Positions 1-12,737 of a stretch of DNA of 53,151 bases are shown one piece after another. The notes beneath the pieces are model-generated. The model saw only the letters and a program-made list of their open reading frames with translations. It was not told the DNA's origin and did no database searches. Origin of the DNA: Scleroderma bovista. Lineage: Eukaryota > Basidiomycota > Agaricomycetes > Boletales > Sclerodermataceae. Position numbers and translations under genes: made by a program. The DNA is taken from positions 1 through 53,151 of the forward strand of contig JAYMGJ010000362.1 in assembly GCA_037178675.1 (NCBI GenBank), read 5' to 3'. Position 1 is the first letter of the stretch. The number at the start of each line of letters is the position of its first letter.

Positions 1-340
1 ATAATATTGCTGTATTGGTTGCAAATCAATATGCGTAAGCAGACTAATGACCCATCGGTTTGAAAAGGAGAAGGCCATACATTAGCCCAGACAGTCTGTG
101 GCGCACACTGACGGGCATCTCCACGTTCCATTGGACAGTGTTCTGTCACTGTTTTCCTCGTGCCCATACTGTTGGAAATTTCACTTGAATCAGCCAACGT
201 GTTCAAACCATGACAGCGCCCATCCAAAAGGAACTCGGCCATCAGAAGATCTGCAAAGAGACGCTTGGCGGATCAATGAGGATTGCGTTCGTCATCCAGA
301 ACATCATCTCACCTGTTGCTAAACAAATGGTGAATCGGCG
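1..340. repeat. Array landmark repeat, copy 1 (unit cut by left edge)
   Basis: This stretch aligns by eye with 6745-7100. Shared words include TTGCTGTAT, GTGTGGCGCA, a core resembling GGAAATTTCACTTGAATCAG, and CATCCAAAAG followed by CAGAAGATCT. In the other units this landmark lies just upstream of the promoter of a minus-strand zinc-finger gene. The gene belonging to this copy should therefore lie left of the window, and the array continues in that direction. No gene is readable here. Confidence 0.6.
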
Positions 341-3300
341 GCTAAGATAGGCCAGCGGTGGTAATGCGATCATATTTACAGAAATCATAGATATCATGTA
401 CGTGATGGACAGACTGCTGATGGCATCAGTATTCGAGGAGTGTAATTAGGAATTAGGTATGGAGGCTGACTTTCCATAATGGGAGCCAAACCACTTTTCC
501 GTGCTATCCCACCATTAGGTTCCATGTGATTCATCGCCCTGAGCTGGCATAATGTGCAGTCGAACCGAGCAGCGGTGCGGAAAGAAAGTGGGCACTTATC
601 GTATGAACTAAAATATTTCAACACCGGACCTCTATTTGGGGCATGTTCGACCCAACTGGATATTGTGAGTAATTTTTCTCTAATGATTCGTATCAATGTG
701 ACTGACTTGGTGTGTCCTGCACATAATGTAGCGAAGTCCCTTGCACCGTTTGGATTGGACATCTATGCAGCACGAAATAGGAAGAATTAGCAGTCCACCA
801 CAAGGCTGCCGTACTCGAAACCTGTTGTTTACGCCGATTAGGCGAATGGGGCATTTTTGCACAGCACCCCCCTTAACTGCCACAATTGATCAGTTTCAAA
901 GTTAGGTGCCTTGTATACTGTTATTACAATGCTCCCCCCAAAAGGCAATGGCGATGAGAACTGATGGTCAGCTCAGGTAATTCAAGGAAGAACAGAATAG
1001 CCCACGCTCGAGTCGGAGGTCCCCATAACATAGCCCACAAATTCCTAATAGGAGATCTGGCCGAAATACAGGAGTATGGCCAATTTGGTGTCTACACATT
1101 GCAGTATACCCACCGATGAGCCAAGTAAGCGGGGAGGAACATAACAAAACTGAACTGTAGGTGGAATACTTCAGTAGGCTTGTAGGGATGATTATAAACA
1201 ATTCGGTGAGCATCATAGTCTTGGGAGAGATAGAACCACAAAGGTCTGCCTTGTATGAGGATCTTGTAGTATGTGTACGGAGATCAAGGTCCTGGTTATT
1301 GAACAGTGGTTAGATTCTATGGTTTCTTTGGAATGGTGGAACCACATGATTCTTCCAGATCAGGGCGGCATGTGGCGGATCCGGATCCGGGTGAATATGT
1401 GAAGTGGGTAAGTCGCTTCTCACCGCTCAGCAGGCTGCGTAGGCTAACTCGTTACTCGGTTAACTTGCCAATGATGACGTAATCTCGTCCTGCGCGCTCG
1501 CGACTCAGTCTGAATTGTGAGGTCGACTACTCCGTCTGTTATTCACTGTTTTTTTGATCCAATAACCACTACAGCATGTGCTGCTTGGACCGGAGCGTTG
1601 GTATTCATGCAATGATCTATCCAAAGCCCCAAAAGTTCAAGGGCTCATGAACTTTGCGTCTCCCCCAGGAGCAGCTGCCACTTTCGTGATTCCGACTCGA
1701 TCCTCAGACATTTTACCGCTTCTTCGCGCATACCTTGTGTATGGCCTAGTATCCGTACAATTCCTCGTCGATGATGCGCCTACACTCCTAGACTATTTTC
1801 TGAACGTGCCTGCATTAACACGAGACATTGTAAGGAAATACGTTCTGGAACTTCTTTATACAAGTGAGATGTCCGCGTTAATTTCCTTGTTGGTTTACTC
1901 ACTTCTTCATTCGTATGTTGGAGGAGAATCATTAGCCACTATGCAACATTTACGATCCGAGAAAAACGACGTGATGATAATGAGGCACTGGCACAGACAC
2001 AAGTGACACTGATTGGTTCGAGGATGCTTCCAGCGGATAGCTCATCCACGAGAGGTCACCGGCAGTACTGATCACGTTGAGGATGATATGGCCAGTCAAT
2101 CGGGGTGAACAATACGTTGGAACCAACTTCTCACAGGGTACCGGTACCTTCAAAGTTGGATGATGCAAGTATGTATGAATAGCCAAACGATCCTGGGCAT
2201 CGTAGACTGCCCTTTTGCCAGAGGTACTGCGCAATCTGTCTTTACATCTCACATGCACACGGCCAATATTATCTGATCCTGTGGTATTCCCTTGGATACC
2301 ACATTCGACCGATCTCGCTGTCCTGCGCGACCAGACATTGCACCGGGGAACGGGGAGGTCAGGGTAATGATCGCCAAGGTAGGTTTCATATAAATGTCAT
2401 GTCATGGTATTAGCCATAACTCTATGTAGTTGGCACCAGTGTGCAGTCGACGCGCTTGGCCATGCGCTAATGATAAACTTCGCCGAGGAGCAAGGGCGCC
2501 TGATGCCGTGAATGCTCCGTCCGTTGTCCACAGGCGGGGAAGTCGAACTGCAACCGTTGTACATGCGACTTATCAGGCTTAGCTCAGAAGGTTGGCCACT
2601 TAGCCTAATGAATTAGAGTTAAGTTTCCCCATAGTTCTGAATCCGATCAGAATGCCTCCCACCTGGCCCACTGACTTGCACCTTCCTGAAAGAAGGGATA
2701 TGCTTTTGGTGTTAAACTCGTTCGCGGTGCATACCATCTACACGAATTCGCTGCCCATTCAAATCGTCGATATACACGGTGTTTGTGTGGCCAAATCCAG
2801 ACTAGTCTGTATATCCTTCCAAAGCGGGTGCATGCTTACGATCAATGAGCTTCCATACTGCGGTATCGCCAAAGATGACAACGACACAGCCGCCACGGCT
2901 GGCTATTCAGCACGCACTGCTGGTTGTCATCTGAATGCACTGGTTAACAACGGGCTGGCATGCGAAAGGGTAGGATGGCAGATGAGGGGCTTATCGTTCC
3001 TCCGGAGGCCGCGCAAAGATGTCCGTTTATCCACTCTATGAGTAAGTACGCCCTTTGTTATGGTTTTACGAATCCATTATTTCTTTCAATGGACATGTGC
3101 GATACGTACACTGGTATCATTAGGTATCACGGGCTTGTTTACGGATTACATGTATCTTGCAGCGCAGTTCCCTATGCAGTCAAATATATGCCGTATGGTG
3201 TTCTCATGTGAGCGTTGGCCGCCAATCAATGATCATTCCTGACGCACCGATTTTCGCACGATTGGACAGGTCATGTCCTACCTTACATACAAGCGCTCTA

Positions 3301-5466
3301 CCTATCATAGGGCGTGGTCAAGCGGAAAAGCTTCACCTTGGATGGTTGACACGAAACACACCGAAACATGATGTCACATTGGGAGCGCACCGCTGCTGGG
3401 TTCAGCAGGACGCAATGGGTGCAAATACCTTGAGTGTCGCTACTACTGAGTTCAGCAGGGCGCAGCGGATGAGAGAGCAGAACGCAAATGATGGAACAAC
3501 CACAATCGGCGGACGAACGCACAGCACGACGCGGTGGACGCCATCCGGCGGCTGACGCTACTTACAGGTTTTAGATGGCGATGCGCTATTAAGAATAAAT
3601 CAGGACTTGGAAACGCGAGGGCTACACGTTAGTGGCATTGGGATCTGGAATACACATTTTGGCAGCAACCGACCACGAAATTCACATGTTATGCCCTGCC
3701 TCTTCCTACTTCCACGGGAACAAATCGATATTTGGAAACAGGGGTGCGTAGGATCTGAAATACACTCCGAGTCTTTGATAGTGTCAAGTTCATCAGATGG
3801 AAAACGCCACTGCCAGGACCCTATCATTTGTGTTACATACATAAACCGAGGAGCATGGTACGTACTTGACGGTGTCGGCGGCGACGGTCCTGAGAAGACG
3901 TGATATTCTATTTCATAGCTGTCACTCCTGTTAGGGAAATGTAAGGCCATAGGTGCCCAGCAATTCGTGCAACTGGCATTCACACCTATGACACGCACTG
4001 TCTGGACCACACGCTGCAAAACCCTACACACCTATTGTCTGAGCTGCAGATATGGCGGCCCGAGTACCGGGACTGCATCAGATTCTGTGCCATATCTGAT
4101 CAACTTGTGTCGGAATGGACGCCTCCTTTGACTCCTGTTCTACCTGAGGGAACTAGTCCTGAATCGAATTTGTTTCCCTGTACTCTTTGAGTGGACTCCC
4201 CTAACTAGGAATGAACAAAGAACGGGCCATGAATGGTGGCGGTGGCCGAGCGAGCACTGGAGCAAGGCAGGATGGCGATTTCATGCTTACGTTCGTGTCT
4301 GTCAGCTATAGTTTCCCTTAGCTGTAGTCTCCTTAAGCCCAACTCTCTTGGTAGAAAGATAGTCGTTCCTCTAAGAGACAGTGTCAGCTGAGAAGCGACA
4401 CTGGCAACTCCATCGAATCTCGATGCGGACCAACTCGGGCCTTTGCCTCGTCCTTTGGTTTAATTTACTTGTCTAAGAAGGCATTCCCGTCTGCAGGTGG
4501 GTATTCCGCAGCTGCTCTGTACCACGACTTCCGGATAGATTTGACCGGAGGTCCGAAATGAGATCCTCAGAGACGTGAAAGGGTGAGGATCGAGTAGGAT
4601 CGAGTGCTTCCTGTGTATCCGCGATGATGTTCGGTTTTCAAAGGTGAACTCGTGATTTTCATTTGGTCCCTATTTCGTTAGTAATGAGTCACAATTTTTT
4701 TTTTCAGGGCCACTTCCAGAAAGTGGGAGCGCGGAAAAACCGCAAGCGGCGTACAGTGGAAAGTGTAGATTCCCAGGCAGTAGCATCTATCGTACACAGC
4801 AGTCACCAAGCTTGACAATTGGTTGATCCTGAGTCTAGGCAACATCTCAGTGTTTGTTTACTACTTCCGAGGGTGAGTTGCCGCTTGAGTCATTTTCGAG
4901 CCTATTACAAAATGGGATACTGACCCAGACGGGCTGATACTAGGTATAGGTCGTCTTGCATATGTCCGGCTGACGAGTGGTGCGGTCAATTAAACTTAGA
5001 ATGGCGTGTAGTGTGAGTACATAATCGAGGCCCCCTTTTCATTTTGTTCCTGATCCTGGGTTAGACCCACATGTGTTTTGCTAGTAAACTTGATGGTCGG
5101 ACCCAAGTCGGACCGCTCACTTCCTGCTCAGCTGCGGACTATCGCACCACACGGAAGCCCAGAAATGTAGACCCCAGTTTCCCGTATTACATATAACAGG
5201 CATGTAACTCGTATAGACAGTGAATATTACTTAGCTAGACATTAATGGTCATAGAATTAGCATGCAATACATGAGGCACAGCCAAAACGCAACGTAGCCC
5301 TGTAGAACTTGTAGAACTTGCTAGGACAACAAGAATTAGCTGATTAGTAGCGGACCGAGACACGACGAGATGCGGATAATTGAAAAAAGTAAGGCATACA
5401 AAAAGAGCGCAGTGGGGTCCTGGGGTCGGTGGAAATCCATGCAGTGATATCACTCCTGGAGGTAAA
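341..5466. other. Long inter-gene stretch of unit 1, no confident gene
   Basis: About 5.1 kb without a gene I can support. The first 700 bases resemble 7085-7880 and parts of 22390-23040, so they belong to the repeat unit. A segment near 2640-3050 shares short words with 16480-16750 (for example ATGCACTGGTTAAC followed by GCGAAAGGG), indicating common ancestry of units 1 and 4. The longest open frame, 1578-2006 on the plus strand, begins at GTG and matches no family I know. No tRNA or satellite was seen. Confidence 0.5.
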
Positions 5467-6541
5467 CTACGCGTGCCCCCTCTTCGAGCGTGGAACACCT
5501 AGGTGCACCTCCCGGACATGTCGGAGGAGACCATCACGTTTTATTTGGTGATCCGGGCAGCACCATTTGCACCAGACAGGTGCTTTTCCAGACAACTTCG
5601 TGATCCCATGGGCCATGGCGAGATGGCCCTGGCATTGATAAGTGACTTCGGCGCCACATAGAGTGCCATCCGGTCTTCTCCAGCCACACGGTTTGCGCAC
5701 GGTGCGATCGCAGGGCGCAGATGAATTCGTTGGAGTAGGAGAATCATAGACACTAGGTGGAGTTTCGCCGGTCGGATGATATGGATTGGCAAGATACGCC
5801 CATTGAGTCCTTTGGCCGGTCGGTGAGGTTAGCTGAGTGGAAGGTGCAGGGCAACCCTGGCTTCCTTCCGGCCCACTCAAACTAGAGGCTTGGGATCCGT
5901 GCCAAACTGGGGTGGTCGTGAAAGTAGGGTTGTAAGCCTCCGTCGGGACAGAGGGGGCAAACGTCGGCGGGTATGGGGTCCTGGGCTGTTCCTGGATAAG
6001 TATACTTGTCCCCATAGGCACTTAAGGATTTATCTTACCATCGCCGATGGGCCCCCAGTCGGGTAGGGCATGTTGGCTTGATAACCGAAAGGGGGCAAGG
6101 GGGGATCCTCAAGAGGCCATGGTATAGGCAGAGGCGTTGTCGGGCTGCCTACTGCGAACGAGCCCTTTGATTGTTGTTGAAGCTAAGAAAATTTCAGTCA
6201 CTTATTCTCTCGCTTTGCGATCAAAAGGGGGTGGATGGGTTTCGAACCTGGACAGTAACATCCAACCTGCCGTTTCTACAATTGAAGGTAAGGATGTGAG
6301 TTGCTGGCCAGTCCCGGATGGGGTGAGATTATACATACTCTGGCGTCGAACAGGAATTTCCTGGACAGACAGGGCCAGCGACAGTGGGATAGAACGTGTA
6401 AGGGATGCCTACGGAATAGCCCAGGAAGTCCCCGCTCCACTGGATATCGTCTTGTGTTTGCGTATTTTCGGGAAGTCGGTCTGCTGCTGGCGTTTTCAAC
6501 CCTTCCTCTAGGAAAGGAGGAAGAGTTGGTCTACGCGCCAT
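5467..6541 (-). CDS. ZF1: Pro/Ser-rich protein with C-terminal Cys/His zinc-finger module (297 aa)
   Basis: Model: exons 6541-6339, 6275-6248, 6182-6039 and 5985-5467, read right to left. The introns are 63, 65 and 53 nt, begin with GT and end in AG, and all phases agree. The start was chosen because ZF4 and ZF5 begin at the equivalent place; an in-frame ATG at 6589 is an alternative. Residues 1-224 are rich in Pro, Ser, Thr and Gln with no recognised domain. Residues 225-287 hold the module C-x9-C-x7-C-x2-H-x4-H, linker, C-x2-C-x13-H-x4-H, ending HVREVHLGVPR. ZF1 has Gly where its paralogs have an extra Cys before the last histidines. It lacks the 49-nt intron seen in ZF2-ZF5. The finger suggests nucleic-acid or protein binding, but its target is unknown. 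This is one of the two best-preserved copies. Confidence 0.72.
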
Positions 6542-6705
6542 GTGTCTGGAGAGATCCGAGTGAGGGAAATGAAGGAGAGAGGGAAACACGAATGATAGAA
6601 GGTAATAACGAGAATATATGAAAGAGACTGGACGGGCGAGTGAATGAAAGGAGGTGCCGGAAATTAGACGGGATGCACATCCAAGGGGAGCTTAGTGAGT
6701 CTCAG

Positions 6706-6720
6706 CTCATTTATAAGACA
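6706..6720 (-). promoter_or_regulatory. TATA-like box of ZF1
   Basis: On the minus strand this reads TCTTATAAATGAG, about 170 nt before the ATG at 6541. The surrounding bases resemble the promoters of ZF4 and ZF6, which share a TCTTATA-type element after a GAATGAG-like word. Conservation between paralogs supports a real core promoter. Confidence 0.5.
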
Positions 6721-6744
6721 GCGGTGGCAGTGTTGAACGAACCA

Positions 6745-7100
6745 GCGTGAATGTCAATGTTGCTGTATGAGCAGAATAACAAACTCTATTAGCCCGTCTG
6801 CTTGGAAAGGAGAGAACCTGACCACTTGTACACCCAAGACCGTGTGGCGCATACTCATAAACTGATCCAACCCTGAACCACCATCACTGGTCGGTATCCG
6901 CACGGGCGGGTGGCTTTGCCTCGTGGTCATAGTACAGTTGGAAATTTTACTTGAGTCAGACCAATATGTCCAAGTCATCCCGAGCCCTCGGTCATCCAAA
7001 AGAAATACAGCCTTCAGAAGATCTACAAAGGGCCGTTAACAAATCAACGAGGATCGTGTCCGTCGTAGCATCGTGCTCCATGTTGCTAAGTAAATGGTAA
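6745..7100. repeat. Array landmark repeat, copy 2
   Basis: Core GGAAATTTTACTTGAGTCAG at about 6940, followed by a CATCCAAAAG word and a CAGAAGATCTACAAAG word, as in copy 1. It lies directly upstream of the ZF1 promoter. Confidence 0.6.
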
Positions 7101-9720
7101 ATCGGGCGAGCGGAGGTAAGATAACCATATTCCAGAAGTCATGGGGTATCACGTACGTGTTAGACACAAACTACAGATGCCATCATTATCTGAGGAGAGT
7201 AATTGGGGGGTTTCCACGATGGAAGCCAGACTGTTTTGCAGTGCTATCAGTCCGTCAAATCTGCCATGTGGTTCATCGCCATGGGCAATTCGGGATGATG
7301 GAACCTTGCAGTAAGGTGCAGAAAAAACGTGGACCAGACATTTCAAATAAGGTACTGCGACAGCATACCCCTTTTTGTTGCTAGTTCGACCCATTTAATT
7401 ATCGTCAGTGTTTTTGTCCGCCAAAATCTGTATCGGTGTAACGAACCTGGTATGTCAGATAAGTTCTGTACGTAATGTGGCACGGGGGGGCATCGTTTGG
7501 AACCCCAGCGCAAAATAGGCACAGTTGAAAGACGGGTGCAGTGCCAACACATTCCTTACTCTCCAATAGGCAGCATCCGATTTGGTGAGTAAAGGACCCC
7601 CCTCCGTTTTACAAAGCACCTCCTCAACTTCGTCAGTTGATCTGTTTTGATTGGGTTCTGGGGAAAACACACCTTCGTTTTGTTATCACAAATTCCTCCC
7701 AAAAAAGGTAACAGTGACGGAAACTCAATTGACCGTAAGGACGGAGATGGGCGGAGATCCCCCACAAACCCAGCGCCGTCCGAAAGTATCTGCGGAACCA
7801 GTAGTCGATTTAACGCGGATCTGGCTGAAACACCGCAGTTCTGTGTCTGGTGTCTACACATTGCAGTATAGGGTCACCTATTCCCACCGATGAGCCGAGT
7901 AAGAGGGAAGGAACCACAACCAAACCTCAGGCGCTCCCAGATAACAGATAAAACTGAATTGTAGGTGCAGTACTTCAATGGACTGGAATCGTACAATGGA
8001 TGATCGGAAACATGTGCATTACAACATTGAATTCAGCAAACGACAATCTTCGAAGAGATAAAGAACCACAAAGATCTACCTTGTCGAGGACCTTTTTCAC
8101 GGGGCTCAGCGCCAAGGAATTCGAACCATCAAGTTCCTAAATGGTGTGGCATAGACCAATAGAACGATCTCCTTTGAAGTGGAGGGGAACAGTGGGACTA
8201 CAGAGCTACCGGAGTACGATGTGCTGGCTCTTAGCAGATGCTGGGTGTGAACATGAAGTTGGTTGATGGATCATCGATTCAATCTCTATCAAATAGTGTG
8301 AGGAAGTGTACAGGAACAACAGTGGGACTGCCCAAACACCTACTTTTGGGTAATTGTAACCGAAATTGGCAGTCCCCTTGTGCTTGTATGACTTCGGGCG
8401 TTCTACTATGCTGTACAACAAGTCTGGCATGGTCAAAGGTTCAATGGAGATATGCACGTTCATCCAGCTTTACAGTAAGTGCCTCACTTTCATTCATGAA
8501 AGTGACCGTTCTCCGAGTCTGTTCACGGCGAGCATAATTTGTTGTACTTGCACCCTGTCTTATCGGGCAACGCCGATGCAAAACGCGGAGAGTCTGACGT
8601 GAACCAGGGCGAAGTCACCTCGAGTGGCAACGGATCCGTTGGACCTTCAAATGTTTCTTCCAATCTTCGCACAGAAGTTCCTCGAAGTCCTCGCAACGGC
8701 TGGTTACGAGACTAGTAGGCCGTACTGCATTGCCACTGATCTGTTCTCCCTTGTACTCTCTGTCGGTGTCACGTCATCGCTTTACTATTGTTGTCAGTCA
8801 TTGGACCAGCAGCTAATATTTTTGCGGCCAAGGGTTGCATTCCAAACATGTTTGTGATTATTGTACGGGTCAGATACCGACAAGGTGACAATCAGCGGCT
8901 TATCTGTAAAACGTAGCCGTGCAAAAGTGCACAAAATAAGGTAGGTGTTCCCATTTGGTTAAGCTTTGTCGTAAACCTCGTCCCTATCCAAACAGGGTGC
9001 CTCCTGAGCATTCAAAAACTCAGCAAGCCTGTAGCGTAATTCGATGATTTTGCAGATTTGAAGATTTCCACCAGCACTTCCCCGAGTGTGAGGGAAATAA
9101 AACAACTGCTAGACCACCCCGGCCCCCACTTCCCCCAGTAAAAAAATCAATCCAAGTAACAACAACAAGACTAGAAGAACAAGGCGAGCGAGACGATAAA
9201 AAATGAGCTGAAAGGGAATCTAGGTTGACAGAGGGGCACTGAAACATACTCAGACGGTCAATGAGTACTTATGAGGTATATACAGTACGTAGTCACGCAG
9301 GGGGTTCGACAATGCTATGATGTAGTGAACGAGTACTGTGAATGAGGGTCACACTCGACAACAGCACCATAACGTTTTCGGGTTGTGCACTGAGGGAGAG
9401 GCGGGCCACAGGGGCCCTAGCTAGCTAGAACTACACAACTTAGTGCGACATGGGGCTCAGTCCCCTGTATGCACTTACATAAATTGATTCAAAAAAAAAA
9501 CCTCCCGTTTTCGGATCTCAATCATCGCCCAAACCAAAGGAGTGACATCACGATAGGGTTCAACAGAGGCCGCTTTGTTTTCTAACAATTGATCAGAAAT
9601 GTATCAGATGGCAGCAGGGGCGACAAATTGACTCACTAATCTCGGGATTTCGCCGCAAACCAGCAATTTTTATCGTGAAGTTACATAACAACAGGAAATG
9701 ATTCGCGAGGCTGGGAGGTC
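7101..9720. other. Inter-gene stretch of unit 2, decayed repeat sequence
   Basis: No supportable gene. Bases 7085-7880 resemble 340-960 of unit 1, including a TGTTATCACA...AAAGGTAAC stretch that is repeated in several units. Near 8356 the word GTAACCGAAATTGGCAG recurs at about 12587 and, slightly changed, at about 19560, where it lies upstream of a broken BCP1 copy; this may be the remains of BCP1 upstream DNA. An A-rich run lies at 9491-9500. Confidence 0.45.
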
Positions 9721-11019
9721 TCATGTCCTCTTCTGTCGTGGAATTCCCAGATGGACCTCTCTGATGTGTCTGAGAATGCAGCCCCTTGTTATTTTATTAT
9801 CTAATTTGCACCATCCACAGGTGACGATGACATTCGCCGGCAAGTTAACGATGCCATGCACCACGAAGTGGTTCTGGCAATCAGAATCTATCATTTTGCC
9901 ACAGATATTCCCGTCTGCGCCTTTCCAACCGCATGGCTTTTGCTCGATACGGTAAGATGGCACGATAGACGACGTGTGGGTAGAGGTGGGCGGGGGGAAA
10001 CCCTGAAAAAAATCCGGGTGGACGGTCGGGTGAACGGCACAACTCGAATGCATTTGGCGGGAAGCATTATCGCTCCCTGACGGAGTAGGTGGGTTTGCCT
10101 GGGAATACCCCTGGCCAACAGGGTTTGAGTAACCCAGGGTGGATGTGGATGGGGAGAAACTCTGAAATACATTTGAGTCGACAGTCAAGCCCAGGAGAGG
10201 GGAAATGAATATTAGCAAGATATGCTAACCTGGTATGGTCGCAAAGAGGAAGCCTGCGTGGGGTGTGCAGCGCTGGGCTATACCTGGGTAAGTGGCCTTG
10301 TGGCCACAAGCATGTGGGAGTCACTTACCACCATCGGTGGCAATGCGAGTGTGATGCCTTGGGCGATTTCATGGGCGAGGGGGCGTGGAAAGGTGGCCAA
10401 TGGGTTGCGAACCTCCGTTGTATGTGAGACGCTGAGCTGTAGTTGGGTAATTAACATTGTGGCCACGAACACAAGAAGGCCAAACTTACCCCTCCGTTCG
10501 CGTCCGGTACTGGGAAGGATAGTACGGGAACTTGATGGACCGGAAGAACCGGGGTGATTTCTGGCTCACAAAGGAGTTCGAATTGTTGGGCGACGTGAAA
10601 TGGAATAAGCGAAATTTTCGGAATGTGTTTCAGTCAACATCAAGGATCAACGATACGATTGCTTACCTTCGAATCCATCTGGCCTGCTTCCACGCCAATT
10701 GTGAGATGGATGCTGAAAGATTGAACACGCCGAAACGGGATAGCAATCAAAGGACGGTTGTAAAGTTCCGTTGAGACGAATGTCAGGTGGTGGGGCACTG
10801 GGCTGCACCTAACTAAGTATCCTTGTGACCATAAAAACATGGGGTCAGACTTACCATCGTCGATGCCGCAAGCAGGGCGTCTAGAGGTGCTTGATGGCCA
10901 AAGATATCATCTCCCGGAGCTTCTAGAGTATGCATAAGTGCTGCTGGTACGGGCACCGCGTGCGGGTTTAGGCTGCTCTCTTGTAAAAAGGAATGATCCC
11001 AGTGTGATGGTCGCTCCAT
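9721..11019 (-). CDS. ZF2: zinc-finger paralog, 5' exon structure uncertain
   Basis: The last exon, 10161-9721, is open for 146 codons. It carries the finger module from CGWKGADGNIC to HIREVHLGIPR. An intron with a TTTCAG acceptor precedes it, as in ZF3-ZF6. In the first finger the two histidines are three residues apart instead of four: one codon is missing compared with all paralogs. Upstream, a plausible first exon starts at ATG 11019 and ends at a GTAAGT donor after ...AAST-M. Between them lie short open pieces resembling the STEIYNPPL leader exon of the paralogs (around 10640-10770 and 10360-10430). I could not join all of these in one frame with certainty. The 28-nt microexon of ZF1, ZF3 and ZF5 is absent. 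Possibly functional, possibly a decayed copy. Confidence 0.5.
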
Positions 11020-11180
11020 AGGCCTAGAGAAGAGGGGGGGACCAAAAATAATAATAAAAGTCGAAGGCAGTGTGACAAAAATGTATGCGAAATGAACTGG
11101 ACGTGCAACACGAATAAACGGGGGGAAGTTGGAAGGTGTCGGAAAGTAGCTTCCAAGGAGCTTGGTGCGACGTTAAAGAG

Positions 11181-11192
11181 CCTTTATATACT
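11181..11192 (-). promoter_or_regulatory. TATA-like box of ZF2
   Basis: On the minus strand this reads AGTATATAAAGG, about 165 nt before the proposed ATG at 11019. The distance matches ZF1 and ZF6. Confidence 0.5.
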
Positions 11193-11354
11193 CTTTACAT
11201 CGTTGATTCGGAGGCGGAGAAAAAAAAAATTATGTGGCGCCGACAACTTTGCTGTGAACAACTAAACACAGCTGATTGAAATTTGAATTATCCGACTATG
11301 CTACCTAGTTCATAATGAGATCGGATATCCCGTTATGTAAGTGACCAATAACCC

Positions 11355-11545
11355 AGGAAGCCTGCCATCATATGTAAGCCCTAGCAGCGTTGCCGAATGC
11401 TCACGAACCTGCTTTGGACCACCTTCCACCAGCCAGTGCGACGCCCGCGAGGGCTTATACGCGTCTGTTGCTATACAGTGGGAAGATTCACTTGAATCGG
11501 ACCGACGTGGCCAATCTACGAAGGTCAACCCGCAGCCTCGGGGAT
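11355..11545. repeat. Array landmark repeat, copy 3
   Basis: Contains GCCATCATATGTAAG (also at about 18785, and as GCCGTCATACGTAAG at 15438) and the core AAGATTCACTTGAATCGGAC. It is positioned upstream of the ZF2 promoter. Confidence 0.55.
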
Positions 11546-11622
11546 CATGTGTAGAGCCCGACTTTCGATGAAAGCTCTGCAGCGCTCCGTTGGGTCTCCC
11601 ATGTTATGCCTCACCCTGAGCT

Positions 11623-11883
11623 ATGCGATATATGAATAGGGGCCGCGACAGTAGGGCCACTGAGAAGGCCAAGCACCGAAATAGGAATAGTCCGGAGTGC
11701 TCGAAGCGTGCTGTTTGGTCCCAATTTCAGCAGCAGGTTCACACCAGCAGCCAACCCTTCTCCAGTCACATCGAGTCAACTGCCGCAATTGATCAGCTTC
11801 CATCAGGGCCCGCTAAAAGCTACGCACCGTCCGGTCTGTTATTGCAATACCCTCTTCTTGAAGGTAATAGTGATGAGAAATGA
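11623..11883 (+). other. Plus-strand open frame with a similar frame in unit 4
   Basis: An 86-codon frame. Its last third contains QVHTSS and then KSYAPSGLLLQYPLLEG, ending in NSDEK and a stop. The unit-4 frame at 15748-15978 has QVHTTK and then QSYAPSILLSQLPPTKG, ending in NIDEN and a stop. The shared reading frame and stop position hint at a former or small coding exon. I recognise no family, and other units show only nucleotide traces. It may equally be coincidental frame retention in duplicated DNA. Confidence 0.25.
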
Positions 11884-12737
11884 TGCACAACGCAAGCAAG
11901 GACCTTGAACATTCGACGTACGAGGCTGAGTTGGAGATATAAGGTGAAAACGCGTGCGCGTTGGCACCGAATGGCTCTAAAACTGGCGGCCCGTATCGGG
12001 ACCAATAATCAACTTGGAGTGGTTCCATAATACCGTCGATCAACTTCTGGCGTGACGACATCGATTCATGTCGAATCTCTGTGCAGTATGCGTCAAATCT
12101 GGTGCAATCTCTGATCCTGGAAACAACAATTCGGCGACTATGATATTGCGCGGTTCACTGACATTGTATGGACGATATGAAACATGCAAGCTATAGCATT
12201 CTATTCAGTGCGCTTCAGCTAGGCTTAGATGAAGTAAATGTACCTGTAAGGACCTTGTCTACCATATGATAGTGAATTCGAATTGGAGATGGTATGTAGA
12301 TTCCACCACACGGATATTTGAAGCCCTCGGAACAGTGGAACGAACGCAAAGATATGGGTATGGTTGAAAAACGGCCGGTCATGCCAACCTATACTTATAC
12401 TAGAGCGCCGTCAATGACGGCAAAATACAGCAGATTCGTGGATGTCGAAAAAAAGCGTCCTCGTTTATAAACAAGGTGATGACCTCACCCGACTGTCAAT
12501 TCATGTTTTTTTTTGGGTGGGTGAGCAGCACAAGTTGAATGTACAAGGTGTTTGTCATCCTTTGTCTAGTATGCGGTACATACTACCGTAACCGAAATTG
12601 GCAGTTGCTTGTACTTTGACAATTGAAGTTCAAGTTGTGCACTGGCTTTTGACAAGAATCGATATGATGACAGAGACTAAAAGGATACCCTTGTCTCGGG
12701 TGTTGTACGAATAAAAACCCTTCTACTCAACAAGAAG

